NCBI RefSeq assembly: GCF_003350405.1
Contig: NZ_QQAW01000002.1
Coordinates: 248,001-312,000 of the forward strand
DNA: 64,000 nucleotides
Reading direction: 5' to 3'
Origin: Gluconacetobacter liquefaciens
GTDB taxonomy: Bacteria; Pseudomonadota; Alphaproteobacteria; Acetobacterales; Acetobacteraceae
In this document: positions 46,341 to 54,165 of the stretch, piece by piece
How positions within the stretch are numbered: position 1 is the first letter of the stretch
How the letters are laid out: each line of letters starts with the position of its first letter
Translations under genes and position numbers: made by a program
The notes under the pieces: generated by a model
Databases searched by the model: none
What the model was told of the DNA's origin: nothing
Seen by the model: the letters and a program-made list of their open reading frames with translations, nothing else

Positions 46341-46802
46341 ATGGCGGAAAAACTGGATCATTTTGATCGAGCATTGCTTCAGGCCCTGCAACGCGATGCC
46401 GGACTGTCGCAGCGCGATCTGGCCGAGCGGATCGGGCTGTCGCAGAATGCCTGCTGGCGGCGCCTGCACGCATTGCGCGAGCGCGGGATGATCCGGCACC
46501 AGACGGTGCTGCTCGATCCTGAAGCCGTGGGGCTGGGGCTGACGGTTTTTGTGATGGTACGTACACGCCACCATTCCCAGGACTGGCTGGACCGCTTTCG
46601 CGAGGCGGTGGTGTCGGTGCCGAATGTGATCGATTTCTACCGGATTGCCGGCGATTACGACTACATGCTGAAGATTGTGACGACGGACATGAATGCCTTC
46701 GACGCCATCTATCGTTCGCTGATCGCGCGGGTCGAACTGGATACCGTTACGTCGTACATGGCGATGGAGGCGATCTGCGATCGGCGGGACCTGCCGTTGT
46801 GA
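46341..46802 (+). CDS. Lrp/AsnC-family transcriptional regulator
   Basis: A 153-aa regulator with an N-terminal helix-turn-helix (about 5-55, LSQRDLAERIGLSQNACWRRLHALRERGMI) and a C-terminal RAM ligand-binding domain (about 70-145, VIDFYRIAGDYDYMLKIV). Such proteins respond to amino acids. It is divergent from the class V aminotransferase with a 106-bp gap, so it probably controls that gene. The ligand is unknown. Confidence 0.9.
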   Translation: MAEKLDHFDRALLQALQRDAGLSQRDLAERIGLSQNACWRRLHALRERGMIRHQTVLLDPEAVGLGLTVFVMVRTRHHSQDWLDRFREAVVSVPNVIDFYRIAGDYDYMLKIVTTDMNAFDAIYRSLIARVELDTVTSYMAMEAICDRRDLPL

Positions 46803-46835
46803 CGGCAGGCCCCGGAGATCTTAGATGCCTGGGGC

Positions 46836-47015
46836 TCAGACTTTGTTGATCGTGCCCTTGATGGCGCCTTTCGCCTTTTCGGCGGTGCCCTTCAGCTTCT
46901 GCGCCTCGCCTTCGGCTTCCAGGCTGGTATTGCTGGTCGCCTTGCCGACATTGCGCTTGATTTCGCCGACCACGGTGTCTGCGTGGCCTTTGATCTTGTC
47001 CTTGAATTCGCCCAT
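46836..47015 (-). CDS. CsbD-family stress protein
   Basis: A 59-aa hydrophilic protein (MGEFKDKIKGHADTVVGEIK and onward, ending GAIKGTINKV), matching the CsbD family of small general-stress proteins with no known activity. A strong AAGGAGG site fixes ATG 47015. A longer frame reaching 47126 has no family similarity. It is short, charged and probably partly disordered. Confidence 0.88.
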   Translation of the reverse strand: MGEFKDKIKGHADTVVGEIKRNVGKATSNTSLEAEGEAQKLKGTAEKAKGAIKGTINKV

Positions 47016-47138
47016 TTCCGTGCCTCCTTGGTTTCGCGCCTCTTGGGGTGGACGCGGGCATGGATTGAAACGCCACGGTTGGGGCGGGGTTGCGTGCAGG
47101 CACTGCTGGGCGGAGAACGCAGCCATGCCCTCAGCGGG

Positions 47139-47522
47139 TCAGTGCTGCTCGTCGCCGATCATGGCCTGATCGGGCGAGGCCTCGTGCATCCGGGTGGGTG
47201 TCTTGCCTTTGACATGGCTGGGCCGGGAGCAGGGTGTGGGCGGTGAATTGTCGTCCCGGCTCATGCCGTCCATGCCGTGATGCATGCCGCCACCACCCAT
47301 GCTGAAGCCGCCGCCGCCTATTCCTCCACCCATGCCTCCCCCTAATCCGCCGTCGCCCATCCCCCCGGCCATGCCACCCATGCCACCATGGTGGCCGCCG
47401 AAGCCGCCGTGCTCTCCACGTCCCGAACGGCAGGCGCTATCGGAATCATCACCGCCGCAGGCGGCCAGCAGGGGCAGGCAGGCAACGAGCAGGCAGGGCA
47501 GCAGGATTCGGGTCAACGGCAT
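47139..47522 (-). CDS. Gly/Met/His-rich lipoprotein of unknown function
   Basis: A 127-aa predicted lipoprotein: signal peptide, then lipobox LLAAC (cysteine about residue 22). The mature part (about 35-85) is built of GG-M, GGH and GGG repeats containing many methionines and histidines, followed by a short Cys/Pro segment and an acidic tail. Such Met/His clusters can bind copper or other metals, but no homologue is recognised. It is upstream of csbD on the same strand. ATG 47522 starts a proper signal peptide. Confidence 0.65.
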   Translation of the reverse strand: MPLTRILLPCLLVACLPLLAACGGDDSDSACRSGRGEHGGFGGHHGGMGGMAGGMGDGGLGGGMGGGIGGGGFSMGGGGMHHGMDGMSRDDNSPPTPCSRPSHVKGKTPTRMHEASPDQAMIGDEQH

Positions 47523-47606
47523 GGTCAGCGCCTCCATGAATGAACAGGAGACGATGATGGGCACGGGCGGCCCGAAGGGAAAGAAACAGTCTGTAACGGG
47601 TTGGCA

Positions 47607-48845
47607 TCAGAGAAGCTCTTCCGGCGTGGGTCTGGTCAGCGGGGGTATGTCCGGGGTGAGGTGCAGGGCCAGATACAGCGCGACGATATCCGCGCTGGAC
47701 CCCAGGTCCAGGCCGCAGATGCTTTCGATCCGCCGGAGACGGTAGTCGAGACTGTTGCGGTGCAGGCCGAGGGCGGCGGCGGTGGGTTGTGGGCGCATGC
47801 CGTGGGCCAGCCATGTCCGCAGCGTATGCAGCAGCATCGCGTGTCCGGGGGCCTGGAGCAGGGGGCGCAACGGGGCGCGGAGTTCCTGCGTGCGCCAATC
47901 CTGGGAGGGGGTATCGAGCAGGACTGCCAGACGCATTTCGTCATAGAACAAAAGATCGCGCGTCGCGTGCAGGCGCCGCCCGACATCCAGCGTGGCCCGC
48001 GCCGTGTGAAAGGAGCGTACCAGCCCGTCCGTCCCTTCGACGAAGCCGCCCAGTGCCAGCCGCAGGTCCAGCCCGGTGGCGGCGCGTGCCCGCGCCAGCA
48101 GGCGGTGTGCCCGCTCGCGATGCCAGTCCAGGCTCCAGGTGCCCTTGGTGGTCAGGGCCGGTTTCAGCACCGCGATTTCGGCCAGCGACAGGGGGGCGAC
48201 CAGATTGCCGCGTTCGGGCTCGCAGAGAAGGGTGATCAGTTGATGCCGCTCGCCGAGGAGCGATGCGGCGTCGGGGCCTTCGGAGCGGATTTCGATGATC
48301 GCGGCCACCCGTGGCTGTCGCAGGTCGATGCCCAGCCGTGCCGCCGACCGGGCCAGGGCCGGTGGCGTGGTGGTCTCGCGTACCAGGCTCAGCACCAGTT
48401 CCTCGCGCAGGCGGGCCTCGCGCGACAGGGTACGGTTCTGACGCGCATGTTCCAGCATCGTCTCGGCTGCCATGCGGACCAGTTCGGCATAGGGACGCAG
48501 CGTGCCAGGCGCGCCGGTCAGCCCGACGCAGCCCACGATGGAACGGCCGATCCGCAGCGGAAGGTTGACGCCTGGCCGTGCGCCGCCGAACTGCCGGACG
48601 GCGCGGGCCTCGATCTCGACCGCGCTGCTGCGCGCCAGCACCAGCAGGGCGCCGTCGTGAACCTGACCCAGCCGGTCGGGGTCGCCGCTGGCGATGATGA
48701 CGCCTCGGGCATCCATCACATTGATATTGCAGCCGGTAATGGCCATCGAGCGATCGACGATCGCCTGGGAGAGGGCGGGGTCGATGTCCGGACGGCCCGA
48801 ACCGTCGGGCGGGGCGGGCTGGGCGGTTGGGTCCGATATTCTCAT
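47607..48845 (-). CDS. cdaR: CdaR-family sugar-diacid regulator
   Basis: A 412-aa activator. The N-terminal sugar-diacid recognition domain (about 20-150; ALSQAIVDRSMAITGCNINVMDARGVIIASGDPDRLGQVHDGA) is followed by a GGDEF-like middle part and a C-terminal PucR-type helix-turn-helix (LRTWLAHGMRPQPTAAALGLHRNSLDYRLRRIESICGLDL). In E. coli, CdaR activates glucarate, galactarate and glycerate genes. Here it is divergent from an MFS acid transporter and glycerate kinase, its likely targets. ATG 48845 gives the family length. Confidence 0.9.
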   Translation of the reverse strand: MRISDPTAQPAPPDGSGRPDIDPALSQAIVDRSMAITGCNINVMDARGVIIASGDPDRLGQVHDGALLVLARSSAVEIEARAVRQFGGARPGVNLPLRIGRSIVGCVGLTGAPGTLRPYAELVRMAAETMLEHARQNRTLSREARLREELVLSLVRETTTPPALARSAARLGIDLRQPRVAAIIEIRSEGPDAASLLGERHQLITLLCEPERGNLVAPLSLAEIAVLKPALTTKGTWSLDWHRERAHRLLARARAATGLDLRLALGGFVEGTDGLVRSFHTARATLDVGRRLHATRDLLFYDEMRLAVLLDTPSQDWRTQELRAPLRPLLQAPGHAMLLHTLRTWLAHGMRPQPTAAALGLHRNSLDYRLRRIESICGLDLGSSADIVALYLALHLTPDIPPLTRPTPEELL

Positions 48846-48896
48846 GGATTGCCTGTCATCTGCCCGGAATTTTGTGCCGATTCTGGCATATTTATC

Positions 48897-48908
48897 GTGC
48901 ATATGCAC
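48897..48908. promoter_or_regulatory. Perfect 12-bp palindrome in the cdaR/MFS divergent region
   Basis: GTGCATATGCAC lies in the 189-bp spacer between cdaR and the MFS transporter, 52 bp from the cdaR start. A looser dyad (TGCC, 6-bp spacer, GGCA) is next to it. It is a candidate CdaR site by position. Confidence 0.4.
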
Positions 48909-49034
48909 CAAGACGGCGGGGCGGTTCTGCCCGTAGGGTCGATGCAAAGGCCCGAACACCGCATGGTGTCGCGCGTCCCGTCCGTATCCCGCCCCGGGAC
49001 ATGGGCGGGCAAGAAGAACAAGCATCGGGGAAGA

Positions 49035-50351
49035 ATGATGCACGTAGCCTCCGTACCCTCGCCGTCGGCCGTGGACCGGCTGGATGCGACCTTTCGCAAG
49101 GTCGCGGCCAGGGTGGTGCCCTATATTTTCGTCTGTTACCTGTTCAATTATCTGGACCGGGTGAATGTCGGCTTCGCCAAGCTGGACATGCTCGATGCGC
49201 TGCATATGTCCGAGCGCGCTTATGGTCTCGGTGCCGGGATCTTCTTCCTTGGCTATATCGCCTGCGGTGTGCCCAGCAACCTGATGTTGCAGCGCGTGGG
49301 CGCGCGGCGATGGCTGGCGATGATCATGGTCGTGTGGGGTCTGCTGTCGGCCGCGCAGATGTTCGTGGCCGGTCCGGCCAGCTTCTATCTGCTGCGGTTT
49401 GTGACCGGAGCGGCGGAAGCGGGGTTCTTTCCGGGATTGGTGCTGTATCTGACGCGCTGGTTCCCTTCCGAACGGCAGGGGCGGGCGCTGACGCTGTTCA
49501 TGTCGGCGATTCCGCTTTCCGGCGTAGTTGGTGGCCCGCTGTCGGGCTGGATGCTGTCGCATTTCGCCTCTGCGCCCGGTGGGCTGGCGGCGTGGCAGTG
49601 GCTGTTCCTGCTCCAGGGACTGCCGACCGTGGCGCTGGGCATCGGCATGGTAATGCTGTTGAGCGACACGATCGAACAGGCGGCGTGGCTGGGACCGCAG
49701 GAACGGGCGGCTGTTGGCGAGGCGTTGCGGCGCGACCGGCTGGAGCAGCCGAAGCAACTGGCCGACAATTTCGGGGCCGTGCTGCGCAATCCGGCCGTCT
49801 GGATGCTGGGGCTACTGTATTTCTGCATCCAGGCCAGCGTTTATGCGATCAATTTCTGGCTGCCCACGATCATCCGGTCCAGTGGCATTCATGATGCGGC
49901 GATGATCGGCTGGCTGAGTGCCGTGCCCTATGTGGGGGCCAGTCTGTTCATGATCGTCATGGGGCGTTCGGCGGACCGGATGCGTGAACGGCGGTGGCAT
50001 CTGGCCGTCCCGCTGCTTATGGCGGCGGCCGGCCTGGCGCTGGCGGCGCGGTTTCCGGATTCGATGCCTGTGGCACTGGGGGCACTGACGGTGGCGACTG
50101 CCGGCGCGCTGACCGGGTTGCCGATGTTCTGGCCGCTCTGCAACGGTTATCTCAGCCCGGCGGCGGCGGCCGGAGGGCTGGCGCTGATCAATTCGATGGG
50201 ACAATTGGCGGGGTTCGTCAGCCCGTATCTGGTTGGCTGGGTCAAGGATGCGACGCAGCGGACCGATGGAGCGCTGGCGCTGCTGGCGGCAATGGCGGTG
50301 CTGGGCGTGGTGTTGGTGCTGCGTATGCCCCCCTCCCGCGTCAACCGCTGA
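49035..50351 (+). CDS. MFS anion:cation symporter (sugar-acid/glycerate transporter)
   Basis: A 438-aa carrier with 12 helices. YLFNYLDRVNVGFAKLDM near the N terminus, GAGIFFLGYIACGVPSNLMLQRVGARRW, and RFVTGAAEAGFFPGLVLYLTRWFPSERQGRA are hallmarks of the ACS family (galactonate, glucarate and related carboxylates). ATG 49035 follows GGGGAAG. The longer open frame upstream overlaps cdaR on the other strand. It is probably induced by CdaR, and the cargo may be glycerate or a sugar diacid. Confidence 0.9.
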   Translation: MMHVASVPSPSAVDRLDATFRKVAARVVPYIFVCYLFNYLDRVNVGFAKLDMLDALHMSERAYGLGAGIFFLGYIACGVPSNLMLQRVGARRWLAMIMVVWGLLSAAQMFVAGPASFYLLRFVTGAAEAGFFPGLVLYLTRWFPSERQGRALTLFMSAIPLSGVVGGPLSGWMLSHFASAPGGLAAWQWLFLLQGLPTVALGIGMVMLLSDTIEQAAWLGPQERAAVGEALRRDRLEQPKQLADNFGAVLRNPAVWMLGLLYFCIQASVYAINFWLPTIIRSSGIHDAAMIGWLSAVPYVGASLFMIVMGRSADRMRERRWHLAVPLLMAAAGLALAARFPDSMPVALGALTVATAGALTGLPMFWPLCNGYLSPAAAAGGLALINSMGQLAGFVSPYLVGWVKDATQRTDGALALLAAMAVLGVVLVLRMPPSRVNR

Positions 50352-50565
50352 AAGCGTGGCCGGACATGCGCGCTGGCGGCGATCCGACGCGCGTTTCCTG
50401 CGCTCCGGTGCTCACGGCCATTGAGGCCGCTCCGCTCCGGTGCTCGGAAACACACGACGGGCGCGACCCTGGGCGGGTCGCTCTCGCTCACCAGCCCACA
50501 TGTCCGGCCACGCTTTGCTGGTATTGAGGGAATATGTGCGTTGTGGCGATCCGACGCGCGTTTCC
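50351..50565. repeat. Nested inverted-repeat element between the MFS and glycerate kinase genes
   Basis: A perfect 18-bp outer inverted repeat (AAAGCGTGGCCGGACATG at 50351-50368; complement at 50499-50516) encloses further repeats. These are a 21-bp unit at 50378-50398, an imperfect inverted copy at 50446-50468, two direct CTCCGGTGCTC, and a 7-bp hairpin (GCGACCC/GGGTCGC, 50463-50481). A second exact copy of the 21-bp unit lies outside at 50545-50565. The 262-bp gap holds no gene. It resembles a REP/BIME-type or mobile palindromic element. Confidence 0.7.
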
Positions 50566-50613
50566 AATCAGGCTTACAGGTTTGGCCGATAAGATAAAAA
50601 ACGGGGAACGGCG

Positions 50614-51753
50614 ATGAAGATCGTGATCGTGTGTGATTCCTTCAAGGAAAGCCTGTCGGCCCTTCAGGTGGCCGATGCGATCGAGGACGGGTTTCGCGAA
50701 ATTTATCCCGACGCGACTTATGTGAAGCTGCCGGCCGCCGATGGGGGCGAAGGGACAGCGGAGTCGCTGGTGTTGGCCACGGGCGGGCGGATGCTGACGC
50801 GGGAGGTGACCGGGCCGCTGGGGACGCCAGTCATGGCGGCGTTCGGCATTCTGGGTGACGGGCAGACGGCCGTGGTGGAAATGGCCGCCGCCGCTGGGTT
50901 GATGCTGGTGCCGCGTGACCGGCGCGATCCGCTGACGGCCACGACTTACGGTGTCGGGCAACTGATCCTCGCGGCGCTCGACGAAGGGTGCCGGCATGTG
51001 ATTCTAGGGCTCGGCGGCAGCGCCACCAATGACGGCGGGGCCGGCATGGCACAGGCTCTGGGCGCTTCGCTGCGCGACCGTGAAGAGGAGGAACTGGCGT
51101 TCGGTGGTGCGGAACTGGCGCGCCTGGCGTGCATCGACCTCTCACGCCTCGATGCCCGGTTGGCGGGCTGCCGGGTCGAAGTGGCCTGCGATGTCGATAA
51201 TCCGCTGACCGGCCCGTTTGGAGCCTCCGCAGTCTTCGGTCCGCAGAAAGGGGCGACGCCTGAGATGGTGGGCCTGCTGGATGGCGCGCTGGCCGGATAT
51301 GCCCGGCATGTCGCGGCCGCGACGGGACGCGAGATCGACGCCGTTCCTGGTGCCGGCGCGGCGGGCGGGATGGGGGCGGCGGCGCTGGCGTTCCTCGGTG
51401 CCACCCTGCGGCCAGGTGTGGAGATTGTCATGGAGGCGCTGGGGCTGGATGCCATCCTTTCCGACGCCGACCTGGTGATTACCGGCGAGGGCCGGATCGA
51501 CGGGCAGACCGTGCATGGCAAGGCCCCTATCGGCGTGGCCCGTGTCGCCCGCCGGCACGGACGACCGGTGATCGGCATCGCCGGGTCGTTGGGGCACGAT
51601 GCGGCAAAGGTGCATGCCCATGGAATCGACGCCGTCTTCAGCGTCGTCAACCGACCCTGCACGCTGGAGGAGGCCTTGGCCGAGGCGGCGACCAATGTGC
51701 GGGTGACGGCACGTAACGTGGCCGCCACGAGTGCAATTTTTCGGGCAAGCTGA
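50614..51753 (+). CDS. Glycerate kinase (GarK/GlxK type)
   Basis: A 379-aa type I glycerate kinase that phosphorylates D-glycerate to 2-phosphoglycerate (class II kinases of this fold). KIVIVCDSFKESLSALQVADAI, PAADGGEGTAESL, LGLGGSATNDGGAGMAQALGA and ITGEGRIDGQTVHGKAP are the family blocks. It follows the acid transporter, interrupted by a repeat element, and both are downstream of CdaR's divergent promoter. It feeds glycerate into lower glycolysis. Confidence 0.94.
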   Translation: MKIVIVCDSFKESLSALQVADAIEDGFREIYPDATYVKLPAADGGEGTAESLVLATGGRMLTREVTGPLGTPVMAAFGILGDGQTAVVEMAAAAGLMLVPRDRRDPLTATTYGVGQLILAALDEGCRHVILGLGGSATNDGGAGMAQALGASLRDREEEELAFGGAELARLACIDLSRLDARLAGCRVEVACDVDNPLTGPFGASAVFGPQKGATPEMVGLLDGALAGYARHVAAATGREIDAVPGAGAAGGMGAAALAFLGATLRPGVEIVMEALGLDAILSDADLVITGEGRIDGQTVHGKAPIGVARVARRHGRPVIGIAGSLGHDAAKVHAHGIDAVFSVVNRPCTLEEALAEAATNVRVTARNVAATSAIFRAS

Positions 51754-52320
51754 GCAAAATGTAACCAACGAGGCGAGGTTGCGGCTGAGTTTGATTTTAT
51801 TTTATGTCAAATATGACAGAATGAAGACGGTGATTTTGTGGTTAGTCTGTTCTGCTTGGATGGACCATTTTTTGTTAAGTTATTGCTTATTAATAAAATA
51901 ACGTGGAAATATGGCCTGCGGTGGTTGCGGAGAACGGGCCTTTTGCACTCTTTATGTTAACTTAATTTAACTAAAAGACCATCGTTCCTTGTAACATATA
52001 GAGCCTGAAGCGGTCGCATCCGGGCCACGGACGCGTGCAATGGGCGTGGCGGCATGTCCGCAGAGGGGGATCCGGCGGGGACGCATTCTTGATCTGGTGC
52101 CTGATTTCCCCGATAGCTTGCCAAAGGAGCAGGAGGCTCGTGGCGATCGGTGAGGATCGCATCAGGGAGTGGCGCGGTATGGCGATCGAGTGGGCCGAGG
52201 CCGCACCGCATGCCGGTACCGGGTTCTTTCAGGCGACAATGTGCGTTTTGATGCGTCGTTCGGCCGGCGGCCGCCGCGACTGTTCGTTTTTTAAGGTCTC
52301 GAAGAGGGCAGGGGAACATT
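51754..52320. other. 567-bp gene-free, AT-rich region before the inositol operon
   Basis: No convincing gene. About 51785-51985 is strikingly AT-rich for this genome. It contains TGTCA-AATA-TGACA (51805-51818), an interrupted dyad GTTAT/ATAAC (51879-51902) and a run of TTAA boxes (51957-51970). It probably carries the promoter and regulatory sites of the inositol-phosphate synthase operon and possibly a long leader or small RNA. The right half (51990-52320) is GC-rich with no clear signal. Confidence 0.5.
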
Positions 52321-53448
52321 ATGAAGACTAAGGGCGGTATCCGTATCGCGATCGTGGGTGTCGGCAATTGTGCCAGTGCCCTGATCCAGGGCATTCATTA
52401 TTACGGCCCGAACCGCCACAACGAGGAAGTCATCGGCCTGATGCACGAGAGCCTTGGTGGCTATCGTCCCAGCGACATCGAGGTGGTGGCGGCGTTCGAT
52501 ATCGACGCGCGCAAGGTCGGCACCGATGTCAGCCGTGCCATTTTCTCCGCCCCCAACTGCGTGGTGAAGTTCGAGCCGAACATCCCCGACAGCGGCGTGA
52601 CCGTGCGGATGGGCGCGGTGCTGGATGGCGTGTCCGAGCACATGGCCAATTATGACGAGAAGCGCAGCTTCGTGCGGGCGGACGCCCCCGAGCCGAGCCG
52701 CGAAGACGTGGTGGCGGAACTGCGCCGCAGCGGTGCCGAGATCCTGGTGAACTACCTGCCGGTCGGATCGGAGAAGGCCACGCGCTTCTATGCCGAATGC
52801 GCGCTGGAGGCCGGGGTCGGCTTCATCAACAATATTCCGGTCTTTATCGCCAGCGATCCGGAATATGCCGCCCGCTTCGCCGAGCGCAACGTGCCGATCA
52901 TCGGTGACGACATCAAGTCGCAGCTCGGTGCGACCATCGTGCATCGTGTGCTGACCGACCTGTTCGCCAAGCGTGGCGTCAAGTTGCTGCATACGTACCA
53001 GCTCAACACGGGCGGTAACACCGACTTCCTGAACATGAAGAATCAGGAGCGTCTGGCGTCGAAGAAGACCTCGAAGACCGAAGCCGTGCAGGCCGTCGCG
53101 AAGGCGCGCATGGAGAACGAGGATATCCATGTCGGCCCCAGCGACTATGTGCCGTGGCAGAACGACAACAAGGTCTGCTTCATCCGCATGGAAGGCCATG
53201 CCTTCGGCAACGTGCCGATGGAACTGGAACTGCGCCTGTCGGTGCAGGATTCGCCGAACTCGGCGGGTGTGGCCATCGACATGATCCGCTGCTGCAAGCT
53301 GGCGCTCGATTCCGGCGTCGGTGGTGTTCTGGCAGCGCCCAGCGCCTATTTCTGCAAGCATCCGCTGGTCCAGTACACGGATGACGAGGCGTACAAGATG
53401 GTCGAAGAATTCATCACCACCCATTCGACCGAGGCCGTTCCCGCCTGA
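52321..53448 (+). CDS. myo-Inositol-1(3)-phosphate synthase
   Basis: A 375-aa NAD-dependent isomerase converting glucose 6-phosphate to inositol phosphate. [22 protein letters not shown] is the nucleotide-binding start. [44 protein letters not shown] and [15 protein letters not shown] are Ino1 blocks of the shorter prokaryotic type. It is the first of three tightly packed genes. Its TGA overlaps the next ATG (TGATG). Together they suggest that inositol phosphate is activated and transferred to an alcohol or lipid. Confidence 0.94.
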   Translation: MKTKGGIRIAIVGVGNCASALIQGIHYYGPNRHNEEVIGLMHESLGGYRPSDIEVVAAFDIDARKVGTDVSRAIFSAPNCVVKFEPNIPDSGVTVRMGAVLDGVSEHMANYDEKRSFVRADAPEPSREDVVAELRRSGAEILVNYLPVGSEKATRFYAECALEAGVGFINNIPVFIASDPEYAARFAERNVPIIGDDIKSQLGATIVHRVLTDLFAKRGVKLLHTYQLNTGGNTDFLNMKNQERLASKKTSKTEAVQAVAKARMENEDIHVGPSDYVPWQNDNKVCFIRMEGHAFGNVPMELELRLSVQDSPNSAGVAIDMIRCCKLALDSGVGGVLAAPSAYFCKHPLVQYTDDEAYKMVEEFITTHSTEAVPA

Positions 53449-54164
53449 TGAAGTGCCTGATCGTTGCCGCCGGGCAGGGTAGCCGCCTGCGTGACAAGGG
53501 GCCGCTCAAGCCCCTGGTCACGATCCGGGGGCGGCCCCTGATCGCCGAGGTCATCGACCGTGCCCGTCGTGGCGGGGTCGATGAATTCGTCATTATCAAT
53601 GGCTATCGCGGCGATGAGTTGCGTATGGCCCTGGACGAAATGGCGGAATGTGACGGGGTGCGCGTGACCCATGTTCATAATCCGGCATGGGACCGCGCCA
53701 ACGGGGTTTCCGTTCTCTGTGCCCGGCCGTTTCTCGACGGGCCGTTTCTGCTGACGATGTGCGACCATGTGCTGGACCCGGAGATCAATCGCCTGATGGC
53801 GGCGATCCCGACAGGCCGGGACGGTGTGACGCTGGGCGTCGACAGCAACGTGGAGCGTATGCTGAACGATCCGGACGACGTGACGCGCGTTCTGTGTCGG
53901 GACGGACGGATCGAGCGTATCGGCAAGTCGCTGGCGGAGTTCAATGCGTTCGATACCGGGATCTTCCGGTGTACGCCGGAGATGTTCGACGCGCTGGAAA
54001 GCAGCCAGGCGGAGGGCGAGGACAGTATATCCGGTGCCATGAACACGCTGGCCCGCTGGCACAAGGCGTATGTCCTCGATATCGGCGAACATTTGTGGAT
54101 CGATGTCGATGATCCGGTAGCCTACGACAAGGCTGAACGTCTGATGGCCCAAGGGCTGCTTTGA
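53448..54164 (+). CDS. Nucleotidyltransferase, probable inositol-phosphate cytidylyltransferase
   Basis: A 238-aa NTP-transferase-fold protein. CLIVAAGQGSRLRDKGPLKPL carries the G-x-G-x-R...K nucleotide-binding signature (residues 9-21), MCDHVL gives the metal aspartate, and IDVDDP is near the end. By position between inositol-phosphate synthase and a CDP-alcohol phosphotransferase it most likely makes CDP-inositol from CTP, as the IPCT enzymes of inositol-solute makers do. This specificity is inference; the family also makes CDP-choline and sugar nucleotides. Confidence 0.8.
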   Translation: MKCLIVAAGQGSRLRDKGPLKPLVTIRGRPLIAEVIDRARRGGVDEFVIINGYRGDELRMALDEMAECDGVRVTHVHNPAWDRANGVSVLCARPFLDGPFLLTMCDHVLDPEINRLMAAIPTGRDGVTLGVDSNVERMLNDPDDVTRVLCRDGRIERIGKSLAEFNAFDTGIFRCTPEMFDALESSQAEGEDSISGAMNTLARWHKAYVLDIGEHLWIDVDDPVAYDKAERLMAQGLL

Positions 54165-54165
54165 C

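Noticed and set aside
47290-47420. Tandem-repeat DNA from the Gly-rich codons
   Set aside because: The repetition follows from Gly/Met/His codons in the lipoprotein frame and is not an independent repeat array.
50351-50565. CRISPR-like reading of the repeated 21-bp units
   Set aside because: Copies are in mixed orientation with unequal spacing and a palindromic frame, and there are no cas genes. It is better described as an inverted-repeat element.
51957-51970. Possible CtrA box (TTAA repeats) before the inositol operon
   Set aside because: The CtrA consensus is TTAA-N7-TTAA. The TTAA tetramers here are 1, 1 or 6 bp apart, so the spacing does not match.
52035-52331. 98-codon frame running into the inositol-phosphate synthase start
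   Set aside because: Unbalanced composition, no family motif and overlap with the start of a secure gene. It is treated as noncoding leader.
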